Shown here in pieces: positions 53,576-64,000 of a DNA stretch of 64,000 nt. Source of the DNA: Xenia sp. Carnegie-2017 (lineage: Eukaryota > Cnidaria > Anthozoa > Malacalcyonacea > Xeniidae); contig NW_025813526.1 of NCBI RefSeq assembly GCF_021976095.1, positions 10,319,577 through 10,383,576 of the forward strand, written 5' to 3'. Each line of letters starts with the position of its first letter. Positions within the stretch are counted from its first letter, which is position 1. The notes below the pieces were generated by a model that made no database searches, was not told the origin of the DNA, and saw only the letters and a list, made by a program, of their open reading frames with translations. A program made the position numbers and the translations under genes.

Positions 53576-55796
53576 CAGGGGCGGATCTAGAGTATGTCAA
53601 ATCCGTCGCGCGACTGATGTTTGAAATAAAAAAATAACCTATTCATATTAATTAAAAATTCATTAATTATTCTTACTTTATTATCGCATTTACTTCGTGC
53701 TAAAAATCCAGCTTTATTTATTATTGAAAACTAATGACCAATGCAATGAATATCTTGTTGGTAACCAGATCAGTTGAATTTTAATTGACCTGGAATAACC
53801 GACTGATAAGCGGGTGGCTTGACTTGTTCGAGTGATAAAGGAGTCTATGAACGCCAGAAACCCTATTTTGTTGGTCAATGGCCAGATCAGTGGACTATCT
53901 GGAATAATCTCCACCGATAAGTGGGGTGGCTGGACATATAAGGGAGTCCACTTGCTATCTTACAATTGGTTCATTTGAATTTTTGTTTATTGTGATTGGT
54001 TTGACCGATTTCGACTGATAGCCAACTGAACTAACATAGTCAAGCTCACTGTCTGAATTGAATGTTTGATCGTTTCATAGTAATTTTATAAGCATGATAG
54101 AAACTAAACTACAATCAGATGGAATTTATGGAAATCTTTACAAATTCATATATTGACTTGAATGCTGCTTTCCAAACTGTGAATTTTTTCAAGAGGGTGA
54201 AAAATTTATGGATAAATTGTAAATGCTTGGCAAAGACGATCTCGCGAGCGACATTTCAGTCATTGATGTTCAAAAGAAAGCCAACATTGTTTTGAGTTTT
54301 ATCAGCAGAAATTTACATCCAAAATCGTAAGTAAAGGACAAGTGAAGTGTATGCATGAATGTAATATATCCAAGTCAATTTATGCGAGTGTGTGATGCGA
54401 TTTATGTCAATATGGCGTATGGTAAGCAGATTGATGCTTCTAAAATTGTTGTTGACGAAGGACTTTTAGCTATGATTTCTATAGTGCTTGGGGAATCGTG
54501 GCCGTTATATGGCAGCGAAATCCTACATTCCTGCAAATATATTTCAATGGACAAAAAATCTGTAGCCATAAGGCGCCATATATTATTATTTATTTTATCG
54601 TAAACAAATGTTTGGGTCTTTTCAGTTTATGATCATTGATCATTCAATCATTGGACAGTTATACTACATATTGTTTAAGATTTGAGAAAACAAACATTGA
54701 CTACATGAAAAGCTGTTTACTATAACTTGTGATTTTGTGTATTCTGATCCATGAAGCTTTTTATTTTGACAATTTGACTGGAATGGTATTAAACCTGAGT
54801 ATTTCACATGCATGAAATGTTGTCCCATGTCACATATTGTCCCTTTTTTTAACTGAACACCTCATTTAGAGATGTAAAGCTGTGTTAATCTACCGCTCAT
54901 ACCAGATGCCATAAAGTAAAAATGTCTTCCTATGTATGAAGATAAACCTTGAAATTTGGCAAACACAAACTATTTTTCATGATCACTAGGTAATTTTTCT
55001 GATGATCATTATAATTTCTAAACTAAATTATTTCAGATTTACATTTAAACGAGCTTTGATCATATGAAAAGATATTTATCGTAACCAGTAAGCATGACAC
55101 CTGAACCAATTTTAACATTCATGTAATTATATAATTAAAGACATGTTGGTTATATTCTGTTTGCATTTGATAATACAATGCTACTAGTGATTGCTATATA
55201 GCACACCTTGCAGAAGATAATAGTCAAGTGAAATGCCTAATAAACATTTATGGCATTAAGCTGTCCTTAACTGCAAATTTTCACTCTGATAATTTTTGCA
55301 TAAACTTACATGTTTTGAAGTCTGAGCTTTTCTATATCTATGAACTGTCACTTGTAGTACCAAATTTCTAACTTATCTCATTACATAGAAGTTTGAATGG
55401 AGGTCTTTAGGGGGGTCTATGACTGACAACTTGCTAGAAATTTTTAAAGACTATATCTGTTATTGAATAGCATTATTATAAAATAAATTTTACGTTACTA
55501 GACATTCTAATGAGCCATATATTTGGCATCATAATGAGCCTAAATATTTGGAAAAACATTTAAGTATTGTTCACTTCATTTTTTTTTTTTGAAAAAAACG
55601 TAAGCAAAATGTGTTGTTTTTACGCAAAAACGATGCCCACAAAATACATTTTGTAATTCTCCAAAACGCTGAAAATGGCATTTTTAAGACTCTGAAATTC
55701 GAAATTTCTCACTTGAGAATGCCTCAGACCCCCCCAAATGCGGAGCGTTTCCGACATTTTATGACTGATGTTTGAAAAATCCTAGATCCGCCCCTG
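53576..55796. mobile_element. hAT-type DNA transposon without recognisable transposase
   Basis: 2.2 kb with ends CAGGGGCGGATCTAGAG and the inverse CAGGGGCGGATCTAGGA, flanked by 8-bp duplications GACTACTC (53568-53575) and GACTGCTC (55797-55804, one mismatch). No hAT transposase is seen. The interior has two imperfect about 110-bp tandem units at 53757-53955 and an exon-like stretch at 54110-54330 ending at a GTAAGT donor. An unrelated open frame at 54355-54603 follows. Non-autonomous by this evidence. Confidence 0.85.
54118..54603 (+). other. Exon-like coding fragments inside the hAT element
   Basis: One frame around 54210-54330 reads MLGKDDLASDISVIDVQKK then ANIVLSFISRNLHPKS, directly followed by AATCGTAAGTA, a good splice donor. 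A second frame (54355-54603) reads MNVIYPSQFMRVCDAIYVNM and VVDEGLLAMISIVLGESWPL. Neither is transposase-like. They may be captured host exons. Family not recognised. Confidence 0.35.
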
Positions 55797-56618
55797 GACT
55801 GCTCCTTCATCGTGCTATTTAAATTACATTATGCAACTTGAAGACATCTTCGTGGATTGCTTCTCAGTCACAACCAAAAATGTGAATGTTGGAAAGAGCA
55901 TCTTGAAGAGTCTTAACATGATACCAGTGCCATTCCGTAGTTTTTCACAGTTTCCACTGCAATATTTGGTCAAACTGCGAATTTATTACGGCATCAAATT
56001 TGCAAATGGCGAGTTTTCCTTTTCTAATAAAAGATCACGAAAGTGCATTAAAGTCAAGCATTTGTAACATTCTACAAACTTACTACAAGGAAAATCCATA
56101 GAGAAAGTTTATGATCCTTTTCATTGTAACACGCAATACAAGCATAAACATGATTGAATGTTGGCAAGATGGGAAAAGCATCAGACCACAATAACAAATT
56201 TTGACTCTAAAACGTGTATTCTAACGATGCGATTCGACCTAAGCTGTCAAATTACCTTCTTTGACATTGCTCGTGATGGTATACACAAAATAAAAATGGA
56301 ATAGCCATATAATTGTCGAGGACGTGCCGAACTGTTTCTCATTATTATATTTTCCATTACGAACTTGCTGGACTAATCTTGCTGCCAACATGGCGGCGAT
56401 GCCTGATTGAGGGCTAAAAGTTGACAAAAAAATCATCAAAGGCTCCGACGACAGAAGGCTCCCTTTTGTTAAGCCTCATTTCCACCTATCGCAGGAATCA
56501 ACTCGCAGCTCGCTGCGAGAACTCGCAATTGTTCATGTCTGTTTCGAGTACTCGTTGTTTGATAACTGTTTTTCAGCGAGCTAAGAAAAAAAAATGGCGG
56601 ACGCTTAAGGAGTGAAGA

Positions 56619-58071
56619 ATGAGTCCTTTGACTAGAAAGCAAATAATTCTTTTACTCTATTTGCGAAGTCGAAGAAGACAGCGTGAAAAATACCGCAAAC
56701 GTTTTTCGATCAGGCCGATATTCCAAAAGAGATCTCAACATAGCGAATTTTTCACTTTAGTGAAAGAATTACGAGATGGAGACCACGAAGGTTATTTCCA
56801 CTATTTTAGGATGTCACCTGATCAATTCGATTACTTACATGGCCTTGTAGGCTCCCTTATTCAAAAGAGCGATAAAAGTCGTGATGTCATTAGTTCAGAA
56901 GAACGATTAGCGTTTAAACTTCGCTATTTAGCATCAGGAGACAGTCCACGAAGTTTGTCTTTCAGTTATAGAATAGGAGTGACAACTGTACACAGAATTA
57001 TTTCGAATACATGTTTGGCAATTTGGAATGCTCTTTTGTCAAAAGGATATTTGAAAGCTCCGAGTTCACCGTATGAGTGGTTAAAAATAGCTGATGAATT
57101 CAAAAGATTCTGGAACTTCCCTAATTGTTGTGGGGCCATTGATGGCAAGCACATAAAAATACAAGCACCAGCAGGATCAGGTAGTTTGTACTATAATTAT
57201 AAACTCTGGCATAGCATTGTTCTCATGGCTATTGCTGCAGCAGACTATTTATTCATATTAGTTGACATTGGCGATAATGGTAGTCATAGTGATGGAGGTG
57301 TGTTTCAGAATTCTAAATTAGGTATTGGGTTGCTGTCAAATTCTCTTCAACTTCCTGAACCATGCTGCATAAGTAATAGAATGAGTACTTTTCCCTTTGT
57401 CTTTGTTTGTGATGAAACATTTCCATTGGTGTAAAATCTGATTCGTCCCTACCCTGGCAAATTTCTACCACAACATGAGCAAATTTTCAACTATCGCCTT
57501 TCCAGAGTTGTTGAAAATGCATTTGGCATTGCTGCCTCAAGATTTCGTATATTGAGAAGGGAAATTATTGCCAAACCTATGAAAGTTGAGAGGATTACCA
57601 TGGCTGTAGTTGCACTTCATAATTTCCTGATAAAGTCGGAGGCAAAACAACCAGCATGTTCTAGGCAGTATTTACCCCATGGTTTTGTGGACAGTGAGGA
57701 CAGGTATGATTAGATTCCTTACTTTTTTTCAAGAATACCATATTTTAGAAATTTTAATGAATCAATTTTGATGAACTCAAACTGATGTAAAATATTCTTG
57801 ACTTCTTAGACAAATTTGAGAAGAGATTTCAATTGCAAGAGAATTATTATCTTTATCCCCTTATTTTAGAAATGGAAAATTTTTATTGGGCTCATGGAGA
57901 GTCTCTGTGGAGAATGCACAAGGCTTAAAGTCAATTGGGAGACAAGGCGCAAATTTTTATAAGAAAGATGCCTCAGAAGTACGAGATCAAATTAAAGAGT
58001 ATTTCATAAAACCAGAGGGTGAAGTTCCATGGCAGCAAAATCATATATCTTTTAATGGGAACCTTGAATGA
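56619..58071 (+). pseudogene. Harbinger transposase (DDE_Tnp_4), one in-frame stop
   Basis: Starts MSPLTRKQIILLLYLRSRRR; the helix-turn-helix region is around residues 60-125 (LAFKLRYLASGDSPRSL). The catalytic triad lies in NCCGAIDGKHIKI (first Asp, about 57125), FILVDIGDNGSHSDGGVF (second Asp, about 57265) and RVVENAFGIAASRFRI (Glu, about 57515). A TAA at 57432-57434, after ETFPLV, interrupts the frame, and sequence continues in frame with NLIRPYPGKFLPQHEQIF. Exon 1 ends at a GTATG donor after 57703; exon 2 (57870-58071) adds GSWRVSVENAQGLKSIGRQG and the VPWQQ-type ending. Length and order are normal for the family. Confidence 0.9.
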
Positions 58072-58377
58072 CTATGATTTATTCTTTCAACATTCTTTTC
58101 CTCTTTGCATGGGTATTTTTCATTCTTACAAGTTTAACTATTGCTAATGTAAACTCAGTTTTTTTCTCTAAAGCAAATGACATTTTAAGTAAATTTTATT
58201 AAATCAGATGTAGTTTATGTTAATATAGTTTGGAAAAAACCCTGTCTTGTTTCTTAAAACCAAAGCTGAAAGCAAATATATAGAATATAACATGTGCAAA
58301 CAGTAAAACAGCTCTCCTTTACAATTACATCATCATTTACAAAGAAATTCAACTTTATAACAATGTTTTAAGACAGT

Positions 58378-59275
58378 TTATGATATAGTTGATTTATTCT
58401 TTGTCTTTTGGTCAAGGACTTGTGAAAAATTTGTCAAACTGGATTCCACCTCAAACAAAACTTGTGCTATCTTCATTTTGGCTAATGATTTGTGATAATT
58501 ATCAAACTTGCTTAATGTGACTCCAACATATTTACCATATGCCATACAATCATCCTCTACTGAATTTCCTTGGTTTCCACAGGCATTGCCATTCTTTTCA
58601 TCTGCTTTCAAAATTTTTAATATTTCTAGGTCAATTTTTTGATCCACAGAAGTTTTTCTTTTTATGGGGGAGTGCTTTAATTTTTTTCTTCCAACTGGAC
58701 TTAACTCCAACCCTCTCTTGTTTTTCTCTGTAGTTGGAGTTGATGTTAGTGCTTCAATGCTGTGTTGCTCAATTTCATTTGAATCACTCGTAACAATGTC
58801 TTCCTCATCAATTTCATGAAGTTTTTCACTACTTAGGTTGCAACTGAGGTTGCTTGAAGTGGCCCTGTGCAATATGGTTTCCCAGATGAAATCCATGCTT
58901 CTAAACCATTTCCATCTTATTTCTTTTCCTGTTCCAGAACCTGAAGGTAAATTCTGATTTCTTACATTTTCTGAAAAAGTATCTCTTAATCCTTTCCATT
59001 TTACTTGACATGATGAAACTTTGAAGACAAAATAGAAAAATAATTAAAAATTATACTGTTCTTTAGCAATTCTATAGCATTTTTTCAGTGTTTTCGGACT
59101 GACCAAGTAGTTCAACGTCGTTTGCCACACATTGCCAAGGCTTTTCTTTTTGTGTTTTGTCTCTGTATCAACGGCTTTTTACCATGTACAAAACGTGAAA
59201 TTTTCTTACTGTTTCGATTAAAAGTTCGATCTTTTTATCGCTCCTTCTTTCGTTTCGTTCTTGTCAATCCGACAT
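58378..59275 (-). pseudogene. Harbinger partner protein with MADF/Myb-like domain
   Basis: Minus-strand gene. Exon 1 (about 59104-59275) encodes LLIETVRKFHVLYMVKSR, a stop, then YRDKTQKEKPWQCVANDVEL. Exon 2 (58378-59018) continues SSCQVKWKGLRDTFSENVRN and EIRWKWFRSMDFIWETILH. That is the second half of a MADF domain. A Ser/Glu linker, a basic KRGLELSPVGRKKLKHSPIK patch and a C-terminal helical end follow. In Harbinger elements this protein helps bring the transposase to the nucleus and to DNA. The start codon is unclear, and one stop lies in exon 1. Confidence 0.75.
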
Positions 59276-59788
59276 GTTGTAGTTTGTTTTTTGAAAAAAA
59301 TGGGGAAAATAACATAATGCTAAAAACGATGCCACGTGATCAGTAACCTTTCTTTCATTGGTGAATTTCTATTTGAAATAGCTGCGAGAAAAAAAGAGTT
59401 GAAAAATCTGAACTATCTGCGAGGTCATAAAAAATACTAGTTGCGATTTTGCGAGTTCTCGCAGCGAGCTGCGAGTTGATTCGTGCGATAGGTGGAAATG
59501 AGGCCTTAGGTTATCTATTCTGTGCAATAAGTTTTTGCTAAGTATTAGCTATTGCTATACTTTTTTTGAAACACTCTATTTGCGAAACTATTGACTCCTT
59601 CTCACTCTTACATAGCACAAAACTATAATTTTGGCAATTGAAGAGAAAAATGAGAAATAAATGTTTGTTAAGCTAAATAAACTTGCTGCCGCTATCGTGC
59701 TGAGTAATGGCGTAGTAGCATAAAGACTCTTGTAAGTAAACGCATTCAAGTGAGACGGTTGGCAACTACGTTTTGTTGTTTGCACGAA

Positions 59789-60679
59789 ATGTCTACTTTA
59801 AAAGTATCGTACTTGATTCGTCTTAGACGTAAATGTTTATATATATCAAAGGTCGTGCTTGTAGTTGCAATGGTTTTAATGCTATACGTTTATTACTTGA
59901 AATGGAAATGTGGAAGCACTGGAGTTTGGAATGAATTTCACGACAACATCGTTCAAGAAAGGATAAGAAGAGACAATTTTTATCTAGTTACAGCCATAAG
60001 CAGCAATGAATTCCACTGGATGTTGAAATTTATCGATCAGTCGATCGCTCAAAGCAAGAACTCCATTGACTTTGAATTTATAATATGGACATTAAATCTG
60101 CGTACTTGCGAAACAGAATATTTAGAACGGGTTCTTAAGCCCAAAATAAAATTGTATCGCTTTCCTTATCATTACTATCCACTTCATATAAGGCAATATC
60201 ATTTATCTACATTAAAACCAATTGTTATATCTAAAACGATTGCCGTTTACGGGGAAACCATTTGGATAGAACCAAACACACAGCTATCATTCCTTCTTAC
60301 TGACTTATCACAAACACTGAGCAATGGAAATCTTCTACTTGCCAGTACAAAAGAGTCGCAGACTTCTAAACAATGTTCTGTCAACGTAATTGGTATTAGT
60401 ATGCTAATGCAGAACTCATTTTTGTTGGAATGGGAATTGTGCGCAAAAAATTACACATGTCTGACGAAAGTTCTGGGTAAACCAAACAGCGACGTTTTAT
60501 CAGGTGTAGATGTGTTATTGGATTTTTTTAGAAGAAAGAATCGTGTTAGTTGTCAACATTTACCGATAACGTCTGATCCAAATGAGAAGTCTGTACCATT
60601 TGTTGTTTATCGAAGCTGGAGAACCAAGCACAGTAAAGATTGCCTGCAACATGACGCTTGCATTTTATCAGGTATTTAA
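59789..60679 (+). CDS. Type II membrane protein, glycosyltransferase-like (DUF1647-like), probable host gene
   Basis: Start at 59789 (MSTLKVSYLIRLRRKCLYIS) is preferred over the upstream Met at 59750 because a basic patch then leads directly into one hydrophobic segment (VVLVVAMVLMLYVYYL, residues about 23-38), a signal anchor. The lumenal part has DNFYLVTAISSNEFHWML, FEFIIWTLNL, LYRFPYHYYPLHIRQY, LSTLKPIVISKTIAVYGETI and WIEPNTQLSFLL. This order recalls DUF1647-type enzyme folds, in which a strand ending in an acidic residue follows 'KP'. Cys residues are frequent near the end. It stops shortly after an AG|GTATTT, so a further exon is possible. Single exon otherwise, with no breaks, unlike everything around it. 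Confidence 0.65.
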   Translation: MSTLKVSYLIRLRRKCLYISKVVLVVAMVLMLYVYYLKWKCGSTGVWNEFHDNIVQERIRRDNFYLVTAISSNEFHWMLKFIDQSIAQSKNSIDFEFIIWTLNLRTCETEYLERVLKPKIKLYRFPYHYYPLHIRQYHLSTLKPIVISKTIAVYGETIWIEPNTQLSFLLTDLSQTLSNGNLLLASTKESQTSKQCSVNVIGISMLMQNSFLLEWELCAKNYTCLTKVLGKPNSDVLSGVDVLLDFFRRKNRVSCQHLPITSDPNEKSVPFVVYRSWRTKHSKDCLQHDACILSGI

Positions 60680-60980
60680 AGTTACATTTTATATAAAAAA
60701 GGTTTATTGTGTTTATGAAATGAAATTTCACGTTAATACATTAAAATATGAGTTAAAAGCTCAGAATGCACTTAGTTTCATGAGCGTTTAACGTTTTTAA
60801 GTCGATTAAATTTTAAAATATCAATGGTTAATGTTGCCGTTTTTAAAGTTCCCCCGACACAAAATGGAACTTTATAATTTTCAAATATACATTAACAGTA
60901 CGTACAATATTCAAAAATAGAATTGAAATTGCTTCTCTTGCTTAGAAGATATTGCTGTTTGAAGTCTGACTTTTGATAAG
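60680..60980. other. 3' flank of the membrane protein gene, non-coding
   Basis: AT-rich DNA with no frame of interest. May include the 3' untranslated region or an intron. Confidence 0.4.
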
Positions 60981-60983
60981 TAA

Positions 60984-61114
60984 GGCCTGTTTAAAACGTC
61001 GCGTTTTACATGAGTCGATTACATTCAAAACAAAAGATAATGAGGAATTTTATCTCATTTTCTTTTGTCTCTAATACATTTGACGCATGTAAAATGCAAC
61101 GTACAAAACAGGTC
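60984..61114. mobile_element. PIF/Harbinger-type MITE, 131 bp
   Basis: Almost wholly palindromic: GGCCTGTTTAAAACGTCGCG on the left and the inverse of GACCTGTTTTGTACGTTGC on the right, with internal arms matching too. TAA duplications at 60981-60983 and 61115-61117. No coding. Confidence 0.8.
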
Positions 61115-61117
61115 TAA

Positions 61118-64000
61118 AAATATTAAAAACCTCGCAAAAGAGACTGGTGATAACTCAGTGCTGTGACGTCACAGTACGAACGGGTCTGACTTATTATATA
61201 TGAAATAGTATTGTGTGCATTGATTTTAAATTTGTTTTCTAAAGGTGACAGAAATTTACACTTGAGCAAATGAAAACAATACTAAATTGATATGTTGTTA
61301 GTGGTTGTTCTATTGTTTTCAGGTGAAAAAGCGGCATTTCTCGTCATTATATACTCCAATATATTGTTTTCTGCTAAGCAAAGGCTAGAAGGTAAAAAGT
61401 GACGCCAGCAATAGATCGATTTTGTGCGGCGTAAGCGAGAAAATTCCAACACCAAATTCTACCAAACTCTTGCATTTTCTCGGCACACTTTTCAAAAATA
61501 GGATTTTAAGCAAATGACTCAGAAAATGTACTGCGATTGGCTATAGATGAAATTGGCATTGTTGCCCAATGTTTCTTTTTGAGGGAAATAAGGCAAATCA
61601 TACTTAAAAATGTAAAATGTCATACATGTCACAAAAATAATTGATCAGTATAATATTTTACATTTAAAATACATCAGTGTCGTCTAAGTTTCCATCAGTA
61701 CTTTGACTACTATTTAGTATTTTCTACTAATTTTTCTTAGTCAGTTTTACGTCTTACACTTTTGCTGTTAACAAAAGAGCATAAATTTGCAGACTAGGAC
61801 AGCGTTCCTACATGATTATACATTTCTACATTGCATGATTATAAACTTGTGCTCTGACAATGGCACACGTCATTCATACAGTATCAGTATCTTCTTTTGA
61901 AAGCTGACGAGTGACAACCGTCACCAATTGGGAGAAAGAGTCATTAGGGGTAAAAAAGAACTGACACCACACACCAACCCGGTAATTTACATTTTCAATG
62001 TGTCTACGAAGGCTGTCACATTTTGGTGGCAATACTTTATTTGAATATTTCTTAGGCCTGTCGTTAGGTCAGCCATTACTTTAGCCAGTATTATGAGCCA
62101 GAGTCCCGTATTAATAGAGTTGGGACACAGGAAACAAAATTGTTTAGTGTTTGCCAATTTTGTTGCAAATAACAGCAAAAAGAATAAGGCCTTATATGGA
62201 GAGAAGAAAGTTTTTGGCTTTTTTCTTTGTTTAGGACAAACTGCGATTGCTATACTCGGAATTTAGTTGTTTATACTATTATTAATATCAAAGTGATGCA
62301 AAAGCATTTTATTTAGTGGATACCGTAATGTGCACCGAGAGATAAATCACATTGTCAACTTTCTCATGTGCATATGGTCTTGTGCGTGGCTTTGCCATAG
62401 TGGAAATCCGATTGAATCTAATCAACCATTCCACTTATAGTAGCCTACCTGGAAACTGGATCCTTTGGTGTACTTAGAGAATTTTGACACACTTGACAGC
62501 ATAGTTTTTTATTTTGCGAACAATGTAATGATTGACGGGTTGAATGAAAAAAGATTTTGGCCTAAACCAAGAAATGCAGATCTTAATGTTATCAAGTCAT
62601 AATAAAAACGAGTGTGATTTGAAAACCAAGCTTTTGCTTCATGATACTTCTTCACTGATGATTTTCTCTTTAATCACAAAATGGATCGCTGCACTTGTTT
62701 TCACAACAACAGGATCTTGACTAAACTTAATTTTAATTTTTTAAAATGCATTATGGATTTATATTGTTTTACAATCCAATTGTTGTTGTAATGTCAGGTC
62801 ATGATTTGCATCATGGTCTACCAGCTCTTTGTACATTGCACATTATATTAACATCCCCGGGTAGGTTGTTATCACAAACCACATAATCCTTGGGGCGCAA
62901 TAAGTTGTCCTCAGGTTAAGCTGTTTAAAAATTCTTAAACAAGTGTGGAAAATTTGGTATGAATTGCGTTTAAGCAACAGGATTTGTGTATTAATTGAAT
63001 TACAGCAAACGTTCATTTTTTTAAAAAAGACTGCTAGATATACAAAACTCTTATAAAACTGCGTAATAACCACCTGTTTTGCGACTGTTGGGTCGTCTTA
63101 CACTGAGTATTAGTCAATAAAGTCAAATGCCTGTTTTGGCCATGTAACCAGCATCAAATGACTATAGTAACATTATTTTATTTTGTTGATATTTTTTGCG
63201 ATTCAGAAATGCCTTACTCGGATAAATTGCCCAAAAGAGTAAGGGTCGGAATGTGTTCTTTCGGAAAATTATGATTTCTAGGGTCTCGGAAATTCAGTTT
63301 CCAGCATTTTTTTAGAAAGTGCAAATCACATTTTTGAATAGGCATCGTTTGTGGAAAAAATAATATTCTTATTGCATTTATACATGATATTGTGAACAAT
63401 ACTTACGTATTTGCCTGTTTTGCCCAATGTCAGGGCTCATCAGCAAGTCTAGAAAGCACATTCTGCAAGCAACTTTGTTATTCCTGACATATACAGTTTT
63501 TAGTAGAAGCCTGGCAATCTCACATTACAAAACAGGTGGTTCACAGTACTGTCGGCTTTTGCTATGGCATTTTCATTATCCTTAAAGTCCGGTCATTATA
63601 CGTTTCAGCCCCAAATGGAAACTGAAGGTGTTTTCAACGTTATTTACCCCAAAGATTATCTGAAACAACATATTAAAAGTCGTAACAAAGTCCTAAATTT
63701 CGGAAAAGCTCCAAAATTTTCCTACTGTATGCAGAAAATTCAAACAATGTTTTCATCGAAATGTCTCTTTATTGCTAATATTGCCACGTTTCACCAATAA
63801 ATTTGGATAAATTTGTTTATAAAAAGGGTTTGGATTCAATCTAATATCATTTCCATTATGTTTTAGTTAAATTTTTCAATAAATAATCTAGTCAGATATT
63901 TTTTATAAAAAGAAACTTGAGGAAGATAAGCGTAATCTACCTGTATAATTTTATTAAGTATTTGGTTTCGAAATCTAGTTTTATTCTTATCCAAAACTGT
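61118..64000. other. Non-coding flank, no gene recognised
   Basis: Mixed-composition DNA with only short chance frames (for example 63564-63800). No RNA gene, satellite or complete transposon was recognised. It is the least repeat-rich part of the window. Confidence 0.5.

Larger units (their letters stand above)
52886..56067 (+). pseudogene. P-element (THAP9-like) transposase relic, split by a hAT element
   Basis: Plus-strand C-terminal half of a P-type transposase. LLKGWLISIKAI is followed by LTRRLNTDALENFFGTIRQQ and GNSDNPTPIEFIRAFRKV (53090-53220), the strongly conserved C-terminal segment of P transposases. After a frame change comes LLKNAAAYVSGYLLSKAF and KAYKELNLGGLTT (53400-53575). 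A hAT element follows, and then PSSCYLNYIMQLEDIFVDCF to KCIKVKHL (55805-56067). The frame is shifted after 53220 and has a stop near 53350. The N-terminal THAP and catalytic parts are not present; the left side is cut by the satellite. Confidence 0.8.
56472..59505. mobile_element. PIF/Harbinger transposon, two-gene, 3.0 kb
   Basis: Terminal inverted repeats of about 54 bp: left AGCCTCATTTCCACCTATCG, right inverse GGCCTCATTTCCACCTATCG. Both continue into ACTCGCAGCTCGCTGCGAG, which forms its own hairpin. 3-bp duplications TTA at 56469-56471 and 59506-59508 fit the family. It carries a DDE transposase on plus and a MADF/Myb-like partner on minus. One stop in each gene suggests a recently inactivated copy. 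Confidence 0.9.

Noticed and set aside
56239-56439. Minus-strand frame with MLAARLVQQVRNGKYNNEK, possible first exon of a host gene
   Set aside because: It resembles a mitochondrial targeting start and sits beside the Harbinger, but no continuation or splice partner could be identified.
63564-63800. 78-codon plus-strand frame
   Set aside because: No motif, no start context, and no neighbours. Chance frame in non-coding DNA.

Overview
The window is animal nuclear DNA dominated by mobile elements. Penelope-like retroelements with GIY-YIG-type endonucleases and hammerhead ribozymes, Polinton fossils, a Mag-type Ty3/Gypsy family, PIF/Harbinger, P, hAT, Tc1/mariner and CACTA-like DNA transposons occur together, and genes where visible are intron-bearing. 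A cnidarian or another invertebrate fits best, but the species cannot be fixed from this sequence. Only one single-exon gene at 59789-60679 looks like an ordinary host gene.

Layout. 1-2733: fragments of Penelope-like family 1 (PLE-1), then a 500-N assembly gap (2734-3233). 3234-20085: strongly AT-rich, decayed Polinton (Maverick) block with major capsid, minor capsid and integrase remains on the minus strand and small accessory genes on the plus strand. An older Gypsy copy (4173-8222, target duplication ATCAT) is inserted in it. 20083-30420: a second Polinton-derived block that starts inside a protein-primed PolB gene, carries a CHY-RING ubiquitin-ligase-like fossil, and ends in the same right-end repeat as the first block. 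30496-32615: a small MITE, a truncated PLE-2 copy and a 235-bp satellite. 32616-39503: three PLE-1 copies, two head-to-tail and one inverted, the last interrupted by PLE-3 with a 12-bp target duplication.

39554-51673: a Tc1/mariner relic split by an 11.8-kb CACTA-like element (39658-51477, TA target duplication). That element carries two opposed genes and palindrome-rich subterminal arrays, and a young Gypsy copy (46480-50738) sits in it, flanked by an odd direct duplication of about 150 bp. 51676-52885: a second PLE-2 copy with inverted ends, each bearing a hammerhead, followed again by the 235-bp satellite. 52886-56067: a P-element transposase relic split by a 2.2-kb hAT element. 56472-59505: a two-gene PIF/Harbinger element. 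59789-60679: type II membrane protein gene. 60680-64000: non-coding with one Harbinger MITE.

The nesting gives a relative order: Polinton before Gypsy copy 1; mariner before CACTA-like before Gypsy copy 2; P before hAT; PLE-1 before PLE-3. The clearest functional signals outside proteins are the hammerhead ribozymes in the ends of two PLE families. The least familiar material is the accessory gene set of the Polinton fossils: a five-copy Cys-rich family, a CHY-RING protein, GLF-motif and acidic repeat proteins.
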